Part shown: positions 42,201-52,803 of the stretch, one piece after another
Layout of the letters: the number at the start of each line of letters is the position of its first letter
How positions within the stretch are numbered: the first letter of the stretch is position 1
Source of the DNA: Sycon ciliatum
Taxonomy: Eukaryota; Porifera; Calcarea; Leucosolenida; Sycettidae
Length of the DNA: 64,000 nt
Direction: 5' to 3'
Assembly (NCBI RefSeq): GCF_964019385.1
Contig: NC_088644.1
Location: 35,630,206 to 35,694,205 of the forward strand
Notes under the pieces: generated by a model
Databases searched by the model: none
The model's input: only the letters and a program-made list of their open reading frames with translations
What the model was told of the DNA's origin: nothing
Program-made: the position numbers and the translations under genes

Positions 42201-43603
42201 ACGCATTGCAGTGTACACGCTTATCGTTTCGTGAAAACAGCAAAAACGTTTCGAAAACGATTGAAAAACGTTTTTCGATTGTTTTCGTGTAAACGAGGCC
42301 TTGCTAGGCTGCTGCCTGAGCTGGTTCGATCGGGCCGTGCACTTGGGGGTGACATTGGACCCCAATCGCAGGCCCATGCATGATACATTGCGGCGGCGCG
42401 CACTCGGATCGAATTTCTTGTTACCTCGAATGTACATGTACGTGCGTAGTTGTGCGTCGGTGCGTCGGCTAAATACGCTTTGCTGTGCAAAGCCTGTCTT
42501 TTATATTATTGCAACGAATTTTCGGGCCTAGCCCATGATCAGGGTAATACATTTGGAGTTGGGAAGTGAAGTAAATTATTAGTTTCCTTAAGGTATACTA
42601 GTCCAATTGAATCATTTCAAAAGTCATGTACTTCTTGGGGTGCCTACATGCAACCCATATCAAGGATCTGCTAATCATCAGTCTTGACACAACGCTTTGT
42701 TCTTTCTCCTTCCCTACCAATGCTTTTAGGCATACATATAATATCTGCAAACCATTACTCTGGCTGATTCTGTGTCAGTGTCCACATTCATCTTTTCTCC
42801 CTTGTGAAATCGCTGTGTCTCTTTCCATGTGTGTCATACCTATCTCTGCAGGAATTTATGATGCAATTAATCACAGGGTCATCGCGTTTGGAAAACCAAA
42901 AGACGAATTGCTGCCCGAAAAGCAGCCCGAGCAAGAGGTGGGACCTCGTCGCTTAAGGTTTGCGAAGGCCCTTGGTAAAGTTTCGGAACTATTCAAATCT
43001 AAAATCATTTACCAGGATCCGATCGAGTTCACGTTCGGAAAAGGGAAAGTACTGGTATTCTCCTACATGGGGAAAAATGATAATCAAGAACTTCCAGCAG
43101 AGGACGACGATTTTGGCACTGATGGAGTATCACCAGACTACGAACGGAACAAGTCAGGTAGGCGGCATGGACAGAATGCTCCACGTTCACATGCTGCTGA
43201 CATCGCACGCTGGTTTTACGAAAAGCAATCCAAAGAACCTGTTCACAGTTTCCTCAGATACAACTTCTTCAAGAGCAACTGTGAGCATTTTGCCACTCTT
43301 TGTAAGACTTTACGCCTAGATCTGGACCAGCTGGAGGTGATCTGCAGAGAAAAGTCCGTGAACGGAAAGACGGAAATGAAAGATTGGGCGAATTACAGCC
43401 TGTGCCGCAGCTTACAAACAGAGCGGTTCCTAAATGGCGCAAGAGGTTGGCTTGTTCAGGCAAGTGCTGAAGTCACAGTGAGCACAGACGTTGAGAAGGC
43501 AAGTGGCACAGCAAGCGCAGACGATGGGCAGGCGGCTTTGATAAGCTCGTTTGAAGATGAAGATTTTGAAATCGAAGAGTATGGAGATGAAGGCGATTCT
43601 TGA
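39239..43603 (+). CDS. LRAT-domain protein, copy B (two exons)
   Basis: Join of 39,239-39,380 and 42,852-43,603, about 297 residues. The first exon follows the acceptor TTCTCTCTTCAG and ends CATAACG|GTAAGT; the second starts TCTGCAG|GAATTT, giving YSHNGIYDA. The family is as for copy A: an LRAT/HRASLS thiol-hydrolase fold with His in SHNG and Cys in NCEHFATLCKT. The second histidine position is Ala in RVIAFG. The acidic tail is shared. The last 130 residues differ from copy A at about 7 positions, but the preceding 112 differ at about 35, though the intron is almost identical. Transcribed away from copy A across the spacer, and followed in tandem by copy C. Confidence 0.85.
39509..39976. mobile_element. 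Inserted segment rich in CGGGTAACCC motifs
   Basis: Replaces about 60 bp present in gene A's intron. One end has GGGTAACCCGGGTACCCG, the other GGGTACCCGATAACCCGCCC repeats, with GGCGGATAAAG near the right end. Probably a non-autonomous DNA transposon, but clean termini and target duplication were not found. Confidence 0.45.
40226..40300. repeat. Hairpin at the start of the tRNA-like array
   Basis: A perfect inverted repeat of about 25 bp containing CACGTGCCACACATACTG, separated by about 25 bp. Later units keep only the second half. Confidence 0.85.
40352..40423 (+). tRNA. tRNA-like gene, unit 1
   Basis: 72 bp cloverleaf: D stem GCTC/GAGC, anticodon stem TTGCT/AGCAG, T stem CCAGG/CCTGG with loop TTCGAGT, and acceptor GTTCCCA/TGGGTCT with imperfect pairs. 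The A box TAGCTCAGTGGTTAGAGC and B box GGTTCGAGTCC match consensus. A run of seven T follows closely. The simplest fold puts TGA in the anticodon but A at position 33; a looser fold gives CAT. Identity is unresolved, and it may be a tRNA-derived SINE head. Confidence 0.65.
40658..40729 (+). tRNA. tRNA-like gene, unit 2
   Basis: Same as unit 1 but the acceptor starts GGTCCCA, which pairs slightly better. Followed by the same T run. Confidence 0.65.
40964..41035 (+). tRNA. tRNA-like gene, unit 3
   Basis: Same sequence as unit 2 through the tRNA-like part, with the T run downstream. Confidence 0.65.
41106..41696. other. Gene B intron, unassigned
   Basis: Begins with an (AAT)n tract (41,111-41,133). 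No gene recognised. Confidence 0.5.
41697..41927 (-). pseudogene. Myb/SANT-like transposon protein remnant
   Basis: Minus frame contains FDLGMDLILLRQLQARENPF, close to the frame at 59,575-59,800 (VDLTMDLILLRQCRAHPHLF). The pattern mDLiLLR-x5-nPf resembles Myb/SANT-like DNA-binding proteins carried by DNA transposons. No full gene. It lies within gene B's intron, antisense. Confidence 0.5.
42004..42300. mobile_element. MITE-like block with AAAACGTTT motifs
   Basis: Dense copies of AAAACGTTT and ATCGTTTTCG in both orientations. The right end GTGTAAACGAGGCC resembles the GTTTACACGAAAAC-type termini of known animal MITEs. The left end is unclear. Confidence 0.45.
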
Positions 43604-43626
43604 AATGAATCACTCTCATTCTTTCC

Positions 43627-43642
43627 TCTCCCCCCCCCCCCC

Positions 43643-43697
<55 letters not shown>
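43627..43697. repeat. C run and CT microsatellite 3' of gene B
   Basis: A pyrimidine tract after the stop codon, mirrored and shorter after gene A. Confidence 0.9.
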
Positions 43698-43699
<2 letters not shown>

Positions 43700-43809
43700 G
43701 CACTCTCTCAATCAGAATGTACATGTATAATGATGCTGAGTTTGCGCACATGTGTGTTTCAGCAACTGTAATAGTATACTGAATAGTTAAACATTTTCTC
43801 CTTCTACAT

Positions 43810-43934
43810 TTATGGAAAAAAAGGAGAAAGACAAAATGTTACGAGTTATGACTAACTGTACACCAACGTAACCTTACGTTGGTGGACAGTTAGTCATAAC
43901 TCGTAACATTTTGTCCTTCTCCCTTTTTCCATAA
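43810..43934. repeat. Mini foldback palindrome (FB family), right arm
   Basis: Mirror partner of 4,274-4,398, again two about 60 bp arms meeting at ACGTAACCTTACGT. Confidence 0.85.
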
Positions 43935-44812
43935 TTATTTTGGCTCCCCATCCGAGTCCTTCTACATGTATTCATCCAGTAGATAAATGTCAGGAGCACT
44001 AATACAGAGCAAGTGAAATATTATTATAGAAGCTTCACAGTGATGGCTAGCTTCATGCTTTAATGGCTAGTTTCTTTTGTTTGAGCATTCTCAGTGCTAA
44101 TTTTTTTCAAATATCAATGACTGAAAACCTTCCCTTGTACATTATGCTATAACATGCGGATACATTTGTAATAATTCTTAGTATAATTATTTCAAAAGGT
44201 GTATATGTTAGTGTCTATGGCACCTGTCGCCATGGCTAACAGTTCAATTCCATTTTTAGCAAGAGCTCATAAACTTTATGAACTCTTGATTTTAGTTTAT
44301 AATAATTTTAGTTGCCCGTCACGTTGTGGTGCGTCTTATCTACTCACCTTCGGCCGCTCTAGTTTAGGAGCTGTATCTGCGTCTTGATCCTAGTGGTTGG
44401 CGGCGTTCTTACGGATGCAGAAAATTCGGCTGAAGGCCGAGTCTCACGCGAACCGTTAGTTTTGATGCAGAATCATTGGCCGGAACTGTTAGCTGCTTGC
44501 TGCATAGAGAAGTCTGAATTGTACTTTTGAAGTATGCATATTTCTAGGGCTAGTTTAGATATTTGCTGTCAACTTTCATCGCTAATTTGCACGAAGTGTC
44601 ACACAGTGTCTGTTTTGGTTCTTGCCTTCCGCAAGTTCTATTACTTTGTGGTGCATCTTGCACTACTACTGGTGTCATTGCTCTGGCTGTCACCACGTTC
44701 CTATGGTTGAAACTTAACAGTGGCACGTTGTTTTTCAATTGTTCCTTGCCAGTAACTGAGTAAGGTCAACCACTGATAAAAGTGGCAGGACAAAGGCGAC
44801 ATTTGTTGGGAT
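43935..44812. other. Non-coding right-arm sequence
   Basis: Mirror of 3,391-4,273. No gene recognised. Confidence 0.6.
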
Positions 44813-44868
<56 letters not shown>

Positions 44869-45037
44869 ATGGCTTCGCCAGTTGTGTGGACTAGACAGTT
44901 ATCTGACGCTTGTCTTGATCTGTTTCTATCAGAATCAGATCCACTATCGTTGCTATAAAGAGAAAATCTGTCGGTGCACATCCAGTGCATTTTCAGATTT
45001 GCGTGATTCTCTTGCGACGTGCGTATACATGGTAATT

Positions 45038-45079
<42 letters not shown>

Positions 45080-45600
45080 TGTGTGTGTGTGCCTTCACTG
45101 GGGCAGGGGTAATTGCAGTTGGATCTCGGGACGGATACCTTGATGCCGTCAATCTCTTTCTGCACCTTGTCCTCACCCACTTACTGAGGTGTTGCCAGCC
45201 CATATGTAGGGTCATTTCCAAGTCCACCCAGAGTTTGGGGATTTCAGGTCGTGATGGCCGTTGGGCAGTTCAATAGGCAATTATTGAATTAAGTCATCTT
45301 TCCAAGATTCCTTTTGAATCTTTCTCCTCTCTTCGGGGGAGACTCACGTGACCAGTCATCATGGTCATGGCAATGACCAAGACAAGTATAAGTGTGTGTG
45401 GGTGGGTGTGCATGTGTGTGTGCATGTGTGTGTGTGCATATGTGTGTGTGCATGTGTGTGTGTGCATGTGTGTGTGCGTGTGTGTGTCAGTACCTCCCTT
45501 CGGGGAGCGGCGGTGACATTTCCGGCAGCTGGCAGTGGTGGTGGTGGTGGTGGTGATGGTGGTGTGTGTGTGTGTCCGTCACAGTGTGTGTGTGGCATGA
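44813..45600. repeat. GT-rich microsatellite cluster, right arm
   Basis: (GT)n tracts at 44,814-44,867, 45,038-45,090 and 45,390-45,487, plus a GGT run at 45,534-45,562. Mirror of 2,581-3,390, with different tract lengths. Confidence 0.88.
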
Positions 45601-45999
45601 AGTTCAAAGTTGCAACAATCTGTGTAGCCTAAGCTTGTGCCTGGACTTGTTGTTCTATGCAACTAGGATCAAGATACTACAAGATACTGGGACTTTGCTC
45701 TGGGCATGAAAATTATGTCCTTATTCGCGAATAGTCGTTATTAGCGAAGTTGACTGTAGTGCTATTAGTCTTTACCTGAGTTGCATGGTACAAGCAAATA
45801 TGTCATGCAGAGCACATCACCTGGTACTGTTATACCCATATTTGGGGTCATTTTGTGTGGACAGAGAATTGAAGCAAATGAAAATTAATGCTGCACTCAT
45901 GCTGTGAACTTCACTGACTGATATGCACAAGTATTCAGGGGCTTCGAGAGCCCCTTTTCAGCACCCAGAATGAGGTTGATGTTGGGGTTTTATTGGATC

Positions 46000-46307
46000 T
46001 GTTAGGTGCCTCCTCCCGTACCTTTTCTAGCTGGCCTGCATGCACTTACGTACTCACCTTTTGTCTCCTTTTGTTCCGTTGGCCTGGGTAGCTACTTGCG
46101 CGCCCATATTTGCCATAGCTACCCAGGCCCTTTATCTTGCCGTTCAGACTTGATCTCTCTCTCTCTCTTTTCTCACTCTTCAATGTAGTCGTTTCGTTCG
46201 TCTTGGTCTCTTGTCTCGTCGTCTATAATTAATGTCGTTCCCCCAACCTACCTGTTCCCGTTGTAATGTCTGGATATGTCGTCAGTCGTCCTGTTTCGAA
46301 CTCAACA
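46000..46307 (+). repeat. 5' LTR of the TRIM-like element
   Basis: 308 bp. It contains an inverted pair GCCTGGGTAGCTA / TAGCTACCCAGGC and a CT repeat. Confidence 0.92.
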
Positions 46308-46936
46308 TTGGCGCCCGATTATTGATCGACCCACGACCCTGAGATCATCCCATGCCCAGCCGTCCTCAACCACCATTCGTCTCGTCTATGTCAACCTCGT
46401 CTCGTCCATGTCAGTCTCGTCTCTCCTACGCCAACCTCGTCTCGTCTCTATCAACCTCGTCTCTCCTTTGCCAACCTTACCTCGTCTATTCTCGTTCAAG
46501 CCATGCAGGTCAGCTACCTTTCTCTCTTTCTTTTTTTTTGTATGCTTCTTCGTCAAATTTATTTTCGTGAATTTTTTTGTAGTGTGTGCGCGCGCGTGTG
46601 TTCGTAAAACATAACCAAGTTAGGGGTCCGATCATGGTGAGCCACGCTCTAATTTTTGGATGTTTAGCAAAAGTGTAACTAGGCTGTATTAGCCGTGCAA
46701 AATACTAGTAATTCACGTTCCTCGGCAAACTCCAATAGTTATTACACACAATAAGTAGTACAGGAATGATGTGTACGAGTGCATTTTTAGTACACACTTT
46801 CGTGAGATCCATGCGCGCGTGCAGTATGTGTGTGTGTGTTTGTGTGTTTTCTCCTCCAGTTCATTTTTTTAAATCTTTTTCTCTCTTTTTTTTCTCTCCG
46901 CGAGGACGCGGGATTTTTTTTCATGGAGGGGTGGTA

Positions 46937-47244
46937 TGTTAGGTACCTCCTCCCGTACCTTTTCTAGCTGGCCTGCATGCACTTACGTACTCACCTTTTG
47001 TCTCCTTTTGTTCCGTTGGCCTGGGTAGCTACTTGCGCGCCCATATTTGCCATAGCTACCCAGGCCCTTTATCTTGCCGTTCAGACTTGATCTCTCTCTC
47101 TCTCTCTTCTCACTCTTCAATGTAGTCGTTTCGTTCGTCTTGGTCTCTTGTCTCGTCGTCTATAATAAATGTCGTTCCCCCAACCTACCTGTTCCCGTTG
47201 TAATGTCTGGATATGTCGTCAGTCGTCCTGTTTCGAACTCAACA
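46937..47244 (+). repeat. 3' LTR of the TRIM-like element
   Basis: 308 bp, nearly identical to the 5' LTR, followed by the GATC duplication. Confidence 0.92.
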
Positions 47245-47736
47245 GATCCAACCAGCTGTGGGCGAATAGAAATCGTGCAGATCAAATTATATCAAATTAT
47301 ACATAATCATTTCATGAATAGTTTGCAGGATATTTTACATGTAATTGGGCTTATAGCCCACGTGTGTAATTGCGAATTCAAATAAAGAAATTCAAGAACA
47401 ACATAATTATGATTAAGAGGGGTAAGTAGCAGTATTCGGCCTTGTCCAGATTCTATTACTAGTATCCTCAGTGTAGTCTATCAGTATCGCCTTTGCTTAG
47501 CTTTAATCTTGGCGCCTTAATCTTCACTTTAAGATGCGCCATTATGTGTCCCCCCCCTCCTTTTGCTACAAAAGGGTGAAGTTCACTATCTGTTAGCCAT
47601 TCTACAATATCAACCTTCACTGACGAGATCCTGATGATCGAAACAGCTGCTGTCTGAAGGAGCAGAGTACTAACTGAACTGTTGTTTTGCTGATGGTGTG
47701 CCGTGGCCACATGTTGAGGTCGGCCGGATAGTGCAG

Positions 47737-47797
47737 CGGTGTGGTGTGGTGTGGTGTGGTGTGGTGTGGTGTGGTGTGGTGTGGTGTGGTGTGGTGG
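47737..47797. repeat. (GGTGT)n microsatellite, right arm
   Basis: About 12 pentamer copies, against about 78 at the mirrored site 1,264-1,654. Confidence 0.97.
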
Positions 47798-47818
47798 TTG
47801 ATAGGAATAAGAACTACA

Positions 47819-48526
47819 TTATGTAAAGAGAAAAGGACCTATAACTCTAAGTTACTAGTTATGACTAACAGTCCACCAAGGATTAGGTACCGATATAATA
47901 TACAGTCAGATAGTGCCACAACTAGGCACAAAACCTGAGTCCTGACAAGGATATTGAGACATTCGACGACCTGACACCTAGCTCCAACACATTTACGAAG
48001 CGCAAACCAACAACCTTCCAACTTGGAAGGCTCAGGTGCGGAAATTTCCAATGAGGTTGACTTTCGATTCGTGATAGTTCGTCTTCGCTTGGCTTCCCCT
48101 CTTCATGTCTTTGTACATACTAACCTTTGCGTTTCCCAAGTTGGGTGGTCTGTTGCCTTGCGTTTTCCAGTTGTAGTAAGACTGGTTTGTCCAATGGTGG
48201 GCTTACTAGTCTTGTCATCATCAACTCATCCCTTAACGTTGGACATTCTTTGTTGCAGAGGGATATAGCTCGTGCACATCTTCGTTGCGCAGCCCTTCCT
48301 CTCATCGGCACTTTCCGCACCTGAGCCTTCCCAATTGGAAGGTTGTTGGTTTGCGCTTCGTAGATGTGTTGGAGCTAGGTGTCAGGTCGTCGAATGTCTC
48401 AATATCCTTGTCAGTGTTGTGCCTTGTTGTCGCACTATCTGACTGTATATTATCTCGTTACCTTGGTTACCTTGGTAGACTGTTAGTCATAACTAGTAAC
48501 TTATAGGTCCTTTTCTCTTTACATAA
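47819..48526. mobile_element. Foldback element (FB family), complete
   Basis: Terminal inverted repeats of about 200 bp: TTATGTAAAGAGAAAAGGAC at the left and its inverse at the right, continuing through CTAGTTATGACTAACAG to AACAACCTTCCAACTTGG. The centre is unique and non-coding. The truncated mirror copy lies at 718-1,244. Confidence 0.85.
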
Positions 48527-48696
48527 TAGTATTGGCTATTGGCTCAAGATCCGAGTTTGTAAGAAATACGTACATGTACATGTACATTTTCGACGTGTCC
48601 ATTAACATCGTCATATGGCTATCAAGACAAGTGATGTTGGCATACGAGTCAATACCAAGGGAGTGATGATGTGAAATAATGGTAAAAACATCTATT

Positions 48697-48750
48697 TGCG
48701 CTGCGCTGATGAGTCCCCAAAGGACGAAACAGTTCCGTCCGCAGATTGAG
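48697..48750 (+). ncRNA. Hammerhead ribozyme 5 (type I, solitary)
   Basis: CTGATGA (48,706-48,712), helix II GTCC-CCAAA-GGAC, GAAA (48,726-48,729), predicted cleavage after GTC at 48,739, and helix I CTGCG (48,701-48,705) / CGCAG (48,740-48,744). All core positions are intact. It lacks the surrounding unit found at the other two sites. Confidence 0.92.
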
Positions 48751-48940
48751 CCTTAGCAAGATGAAAACATTTAAAACGTTTCCGTTTGAGATAAGAATGA
48801 TATTAACCCAATGAATAGAATGAGTTGCGCCCTCAGTACAAACACCATGAGCAAAACTACTCAAAACCACTCCAACAATACATACAGCTAGTATGCATCT
48901 TGTACCATCATCCTTCAATGCGGCGGACCCCATGGTAGGT

Positions 48941-49450
48941 AGGCCTTGACGGATTATGCTAGCATAATGTTTCGCATAATTCCTACCAAAATCGAATAAT
49001 CGCATAATTCGAGGCAAATTGCATACAAATTGCATAAATAATGGAATAATCCGCCTGTTCGCATCAAATTCCATAGAGTTGTACATGTTCTACAAGTACA
49101 AGTACAAGTAGATGCACCAGGAAGTCATACAGTCATGTAGGTTTGGGACTCCCTTCATAACATGTCCAGTCCAGTCCACTACAATCAGTGACGGTCGTAG
49201 CTACAATTGTAGGTCGGACGGTGCGTAGACCCCGTTGAACTTTTGCTACTACAGTACAACGCCCTATACAAAAATATTCCCTGTTATTTTGCACAGAACC
49301 ATCATTATACATGTACATTAGCAGCATATGTGAGCATAATGCGGCATAATATGATAACTTTTAGCATAAAAATAGCATAATTCTGCAATTTTTTCAGCAA
49401 TGCGAAAAGCATAATTTCACGAAAATATTAGCATAATCCGTCAAGGCCTA
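48941..49450. mobile_element. hAT-like MITE, 510 bp
   Basis: Termini TAGGCCTTGACGGATTATGC and inverse, with a perfect 8 bp duplication ATGGTAGG (48,933-48,940 and 49,451-49,458). Subterminal GCATAAT motifs point inward at both ends. Non-coding. Confidence 0.92.
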
Positions 49451-49458
49451 ATGGTAGG

Positions 49459-49978
49459 CGGTCAGCCTAATAAAGTTATTATTATATATTTTTAAAGGCT
49501 ATGAGAAGATTCATATGTGAAGACATGGAAGAAGGGGAAGAAGTAAAGAAGAAGAGAAACCTCTCGAAAAAATAGATTTCAACCACCTCACATACATGTA
49601 CATGTATTCATCAGCGAATGTACGTAACAATGGAATGGGGACTACTTGAAACAAATCTTATAATTATGGACAAAATTAATAACAGTAAAAGAAAGGGGAA
49701 AAGAGCGAAACAAAAAAGGTGATTATACTACATGCATGTATTCAGCGGGAGACAATTTCAGCAGGTAACAACATGCATGTGTGAATCACCAGCATCAGCA
49801 AGACACAGAAAACAAGTACAGACGAGAGGAATGTGTGAACGGAGGGGGGGGGGGGGTAATGTTAACATTTAGGAAATGCTTCCAGTACAATTAATCGTTC
49901 TTGTTGCTATAATAAACTGCTCCCTCGGAAACGCTAGTTTATAAACTTTCTATTTTTAATATAATGGCATACAATGTA
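49459..49978. other. Intergenic sequence, nothing recognised
   Basis: AT-rich, with a G run at 49,844-49,856. No gene. Confidence 0.5.
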
Positions 49979-50951
49979 AGAAAGGAGATGGACACAATGT
50001 TACGAGTCATGACTAACTGTCCACCAACGTAACCAGATCATAATTATACAGTCAGTGAGTGCGACAAAATGGCACAAAACTAACAAGGAGTACTGAGACA
50101 TTCAGCGACCTGACACCTATATGTAGCTCCAACACTTCTCCAAGGCGCAAACCAACAACCTTCCAACCTTCGCTTAGATTCCCCTCTCTACAGCGTACGT
50201 TTGTTTTTGTTTTACTTTGTTTTACTTCGCTTAATACAAACGGGAATTTCTTCCCAAACGGGAATTTCTTCCCAATGACAAGGTTCCGAAGAGGGAAGAA
50301 AAAGAATGAGAGAGAGAGAAAAAAGGTGTGTATGCACTGGAAATGATAGTCAGCTGGAGATCAATAGTACGGAACCATTGTCAAACATGGCATTTGCTAC
50401 TGTTGCATGTATCTAGCAAGGAATACATCAGCCACAGTCAATGACCAATTGCGTAAGGTAGTCCGTACTGCTGCAGCTTTCAAGGTCTCCAGCGTTTGTC
50501 TGGAGCGCACGTCTCCAGGTAATCTGTTCCGTTTACCTGTAGCGTTGAAGGCATACAGTTTATATTACATAAACTTGATCCTCCCAAGTAACTTAGGTGG
50601 TCTGTTGCTTTGAGTTGTCGAGTTGTAGTAAGGCCGGTATGTCCAATAGTCTTACTGGTTTCGTCATCATCCAGTAACTTTCGGCAGTCTTTGTTGCTGT
50701 GGGGGCGTAGCTCGTTTCTCTTCTTCGTTGTGCTTTCCTTCCCCTCTTGGACCTTTCCGAACCTTAGGCTTAGCCTTCCAAGTTGGAAGGCTGTTGGTTT
50801 GCGACTTGGAGAAGTGCTGGACCTAGGTCTCAGGTCGCTGAATGCCTCAGTACTCTTTGTCAGTTTGTGCCATTTTGTCGCACTCGCGGACTGTATTATC
50901 TGGTTACGTTGGGGGACAGTTAGTCATAACTTGTAACATTCTGTCCTTCTG
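49979..50951. mobile_element. Foldback element (FB family), largest copy
   Basis: About 190 bp terminal inverted repeats (ATGTTACGAGTCATGACTAA ... inverse at the right end), with a centre of about 590 bp. Termini match the mini-palindromes and the 47,819-48,526 copy. Confidence 0.85.
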
Positions 50952-51055
50952 TTTTACCCATCCGAGTTCAATTGTGCATACGCTGTACATGTACATGTAT
51001 TTTGAAGGAAATATTAATTAATGCGACAAAAATGCTGTTGATTGTGCTGCTCTTC

Positions 51056-51102
51056 AGTTCAAGACAAGAGGATGAAGCTAACGTCTTGTCTTGAACTCAG
51101 TT
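51056..51102. repeat. Hairpin, 14 bp perfect stem
   Basis: AGTTCAAGACAAGA and TCTTGTCTTGAACT separated by 14 bases. Confidence 0.85.
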
Positions 51103-51589
51103 GACAGTTGAAGTCGTTCCCCAGACCCCCCTGGCCGCGGGCAGGAAACTGGCAGGCATGATGCAGTGCACTTCTCCCTGCCTGTACAGCTGTGTTGCCT
51201 AGCGGGGGGCGGGGGAGTCCCCTGCAAGCACCTGCGGAAACGTGCAGGTCAGAATTCTAGAAGTACAGTCCTGCGGTGGAAAAACAAGTAGACTCTACTA
51301 CAGAGTACAGTACAATCGTACTCTTAGCCTTACTACATGTACAGTACAGTCAGTACATTGTAGACCTACTGATACGCGCAGTAACAGTATCAGCTGTTAC
51401 TGTTAGTGTTATAGATCAGGCTGGCTCTCATTAGCAGTCACTGCAGTACTAGTACTATATACGCCTTACTGCCCTTAGACTTAGACTTTAGTTAGAGCCT
51501 TGGGGCTACTACTACACGTAGACCTAGTAAGCCTAAGCTAAGGACTTAGGACGGTAGGTCTACACCACGGTGTATCTAGTATCTACACG

Positions 51590-52260
51590 TACGGGTGACT
51601 TCCCACAGTGAGTGGCGGGAAAGGAACTGCTCGGCATTGCAGAGGAAAGGAATCGCTCAGCATGATCCAGCTATTCCAGGTCATTTACTATTAGTATTAC
51701 TTGTACTAGTGGTAGACGTAGTCTTAGACTTTGCATATCACTTATCAGTAGGTTGTGAGTCAGCCGTCATTCATCGGAAGAATCGTAAGCGCTACAAGTC
51801 TGTGTCTGTGAGGTAAGGTGGGTCCATCAAGGCATCTCAGGATCTGCAGGATCAGAATGTCCGAGAATCTCTTCCTTCCTTCCTTTTCTCTTTTTTCAGA
51901 AGATTGCTGCTAGGTTGAAAGTGGCGGTAAAGAATCTCTTCCTTTGCCATCTGAAGTACATGTACATGTACATGTACCTGCGTGTAGTTCCGTATCGAGT
52001 CTCCCACTTACTCTCCTGTAGCACTAGTATTAGCAATGTGCTGTGCATTGAACGTAACGTTCGTGTATGACACTCGATAATCGAGAGAAGAGAACGCGGT
52101 TGTGGCTCTGCATTTATCTGAAATTTCTTCTCTGAGCCGAAAAACGAGAACAGTTGGATACTTCGCCAATCTGGTCAACCAGACTCGCGAAACGCAAACC
52201 GAACGTGCTGTGCCGACTGAGCTCGCGAGACGCCTAGAGATTCAAATAATTGGTACTTGA
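51590..52260 (+). other. Diverged 5' region of gene C, with presumed leader-exon donor
   Basis: Segments around 51,775-51,850 and 52,140-52,230 (CCAATCTGGTCAACCAGACT, AACCGAACGTGCTGTGCCG) are homologous to the regions upstream of genes A and B. The donor GTGAG|GTAAGGTG after 51,812 matches the conserved donor there. This shows that the duplicated unit behind gene C included its 5' region. Confidence 0.5.
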
Positions 52261-52803
52261 AATAATAAAGACTTTTACCACTACCTCGACCAGATGAATA
52301 AATCAGATGTGATTATTACCGGTACCGGTAGTACGTATCGGTTATACATAGTATAGCCTGATAAGTTGCTAACAGTGCAGGAACACCACTGTCCATTCAT
52401 TGGAAATGGTGGCACCCGGACCCTAGCATTGACGTCTTTTTTTATTTATTTTTTTAATGTTTATTTGAATTCGCTTCACTTCTGGCTCATATAATTAGAC
52501 GCAATTTTTTTTCTTTTCGCAGGCTTTATTCGATGATCCGTGCAACTCATCCTATTCTTAATAATATACTGTCCGGAAAAGAAAGTTTAAAATAGCAGGG
52601 GGGGGGGGGGGGGGGGTAGAGCTGCGACGAAATTAATTTGCTTCATTGGACTTTTGTAGTTACCTGCAATGCAGACTTGATCATTATGGTACTTACATAA
52701 TTATACATGTACATGGCTTGGTGCAGTGCAAGGCCAGACATATTCTCATACCGCTCAATGTACATGTACATCTGGATGTGTGTTGCAGTTGTTCTCCTTT
52801 GAG

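Larger units (their letters stand above)
39381..42851 (+). other. Intron of gene B with several insertions
   Basis: A GT-AG phase-1 intron of 3,471 bp. The ends match gene A's intron. The middle differs, with insertion 39,509-39,976, three tRNA-like units, a Myb-like remnant and a MITE-like block. Confidence 0.8.
46000..47244 (+). mobile_element. TRIM-like non-autonomous LTR retrotransposon, right arm only
   Basis: Two 308 bp direct LTRs (46,000-46,307 and 46,937-47,244), TGTTAGGT to CTCAACA, differing at only a few positions. TTGGCGCCCGA right after the first LTR is a tRNA-Lys-type primer site, and GGAGGGGTGGTA before the second is a purine tract. Target duplication GATC (45,996-45,999 and 47,245-47,248). 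The 629 bp interior has no coding capacity, only CTCGTCTC-type repeats and T-rich sequence. The left arm has the empty site near 2,140. Confidence 0.92.
36312..48345 (-). repeat. Right arm of giant inverted repeat
   Basis: Mirror of 720-15,245. Arm-specific insertions here are the pogo-like element (36,978-37,971), the segment 39,509-39,976, the tRNA-like triplet and following sequence (about 40,230-42,540) and the TRIM-like LTR element (46,000-47,244). It keeps the empty site of the Gypsy and SINE insertions at about 36,940-36,965. Confidence 0.85.

Noticed and set aside
42626-42851. Upstream ATG at 42,626 as the start of LRAT copy B (and the equivalents in A and C)
   Set aside because: This stretch is intron read-through. 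A good acceptor lies at 42,851, and the true first exon with the catalytic histidine is found at 39,239-39,380.
720-48345. Giant inverted repeat as a purely technical haplotype join
   Set aside because: Not excluded, but the arms are diverged most in coding segments, and gene C shows that this locus already duplicates its LRAT genes; kept as a caveat rather than as the main reading.
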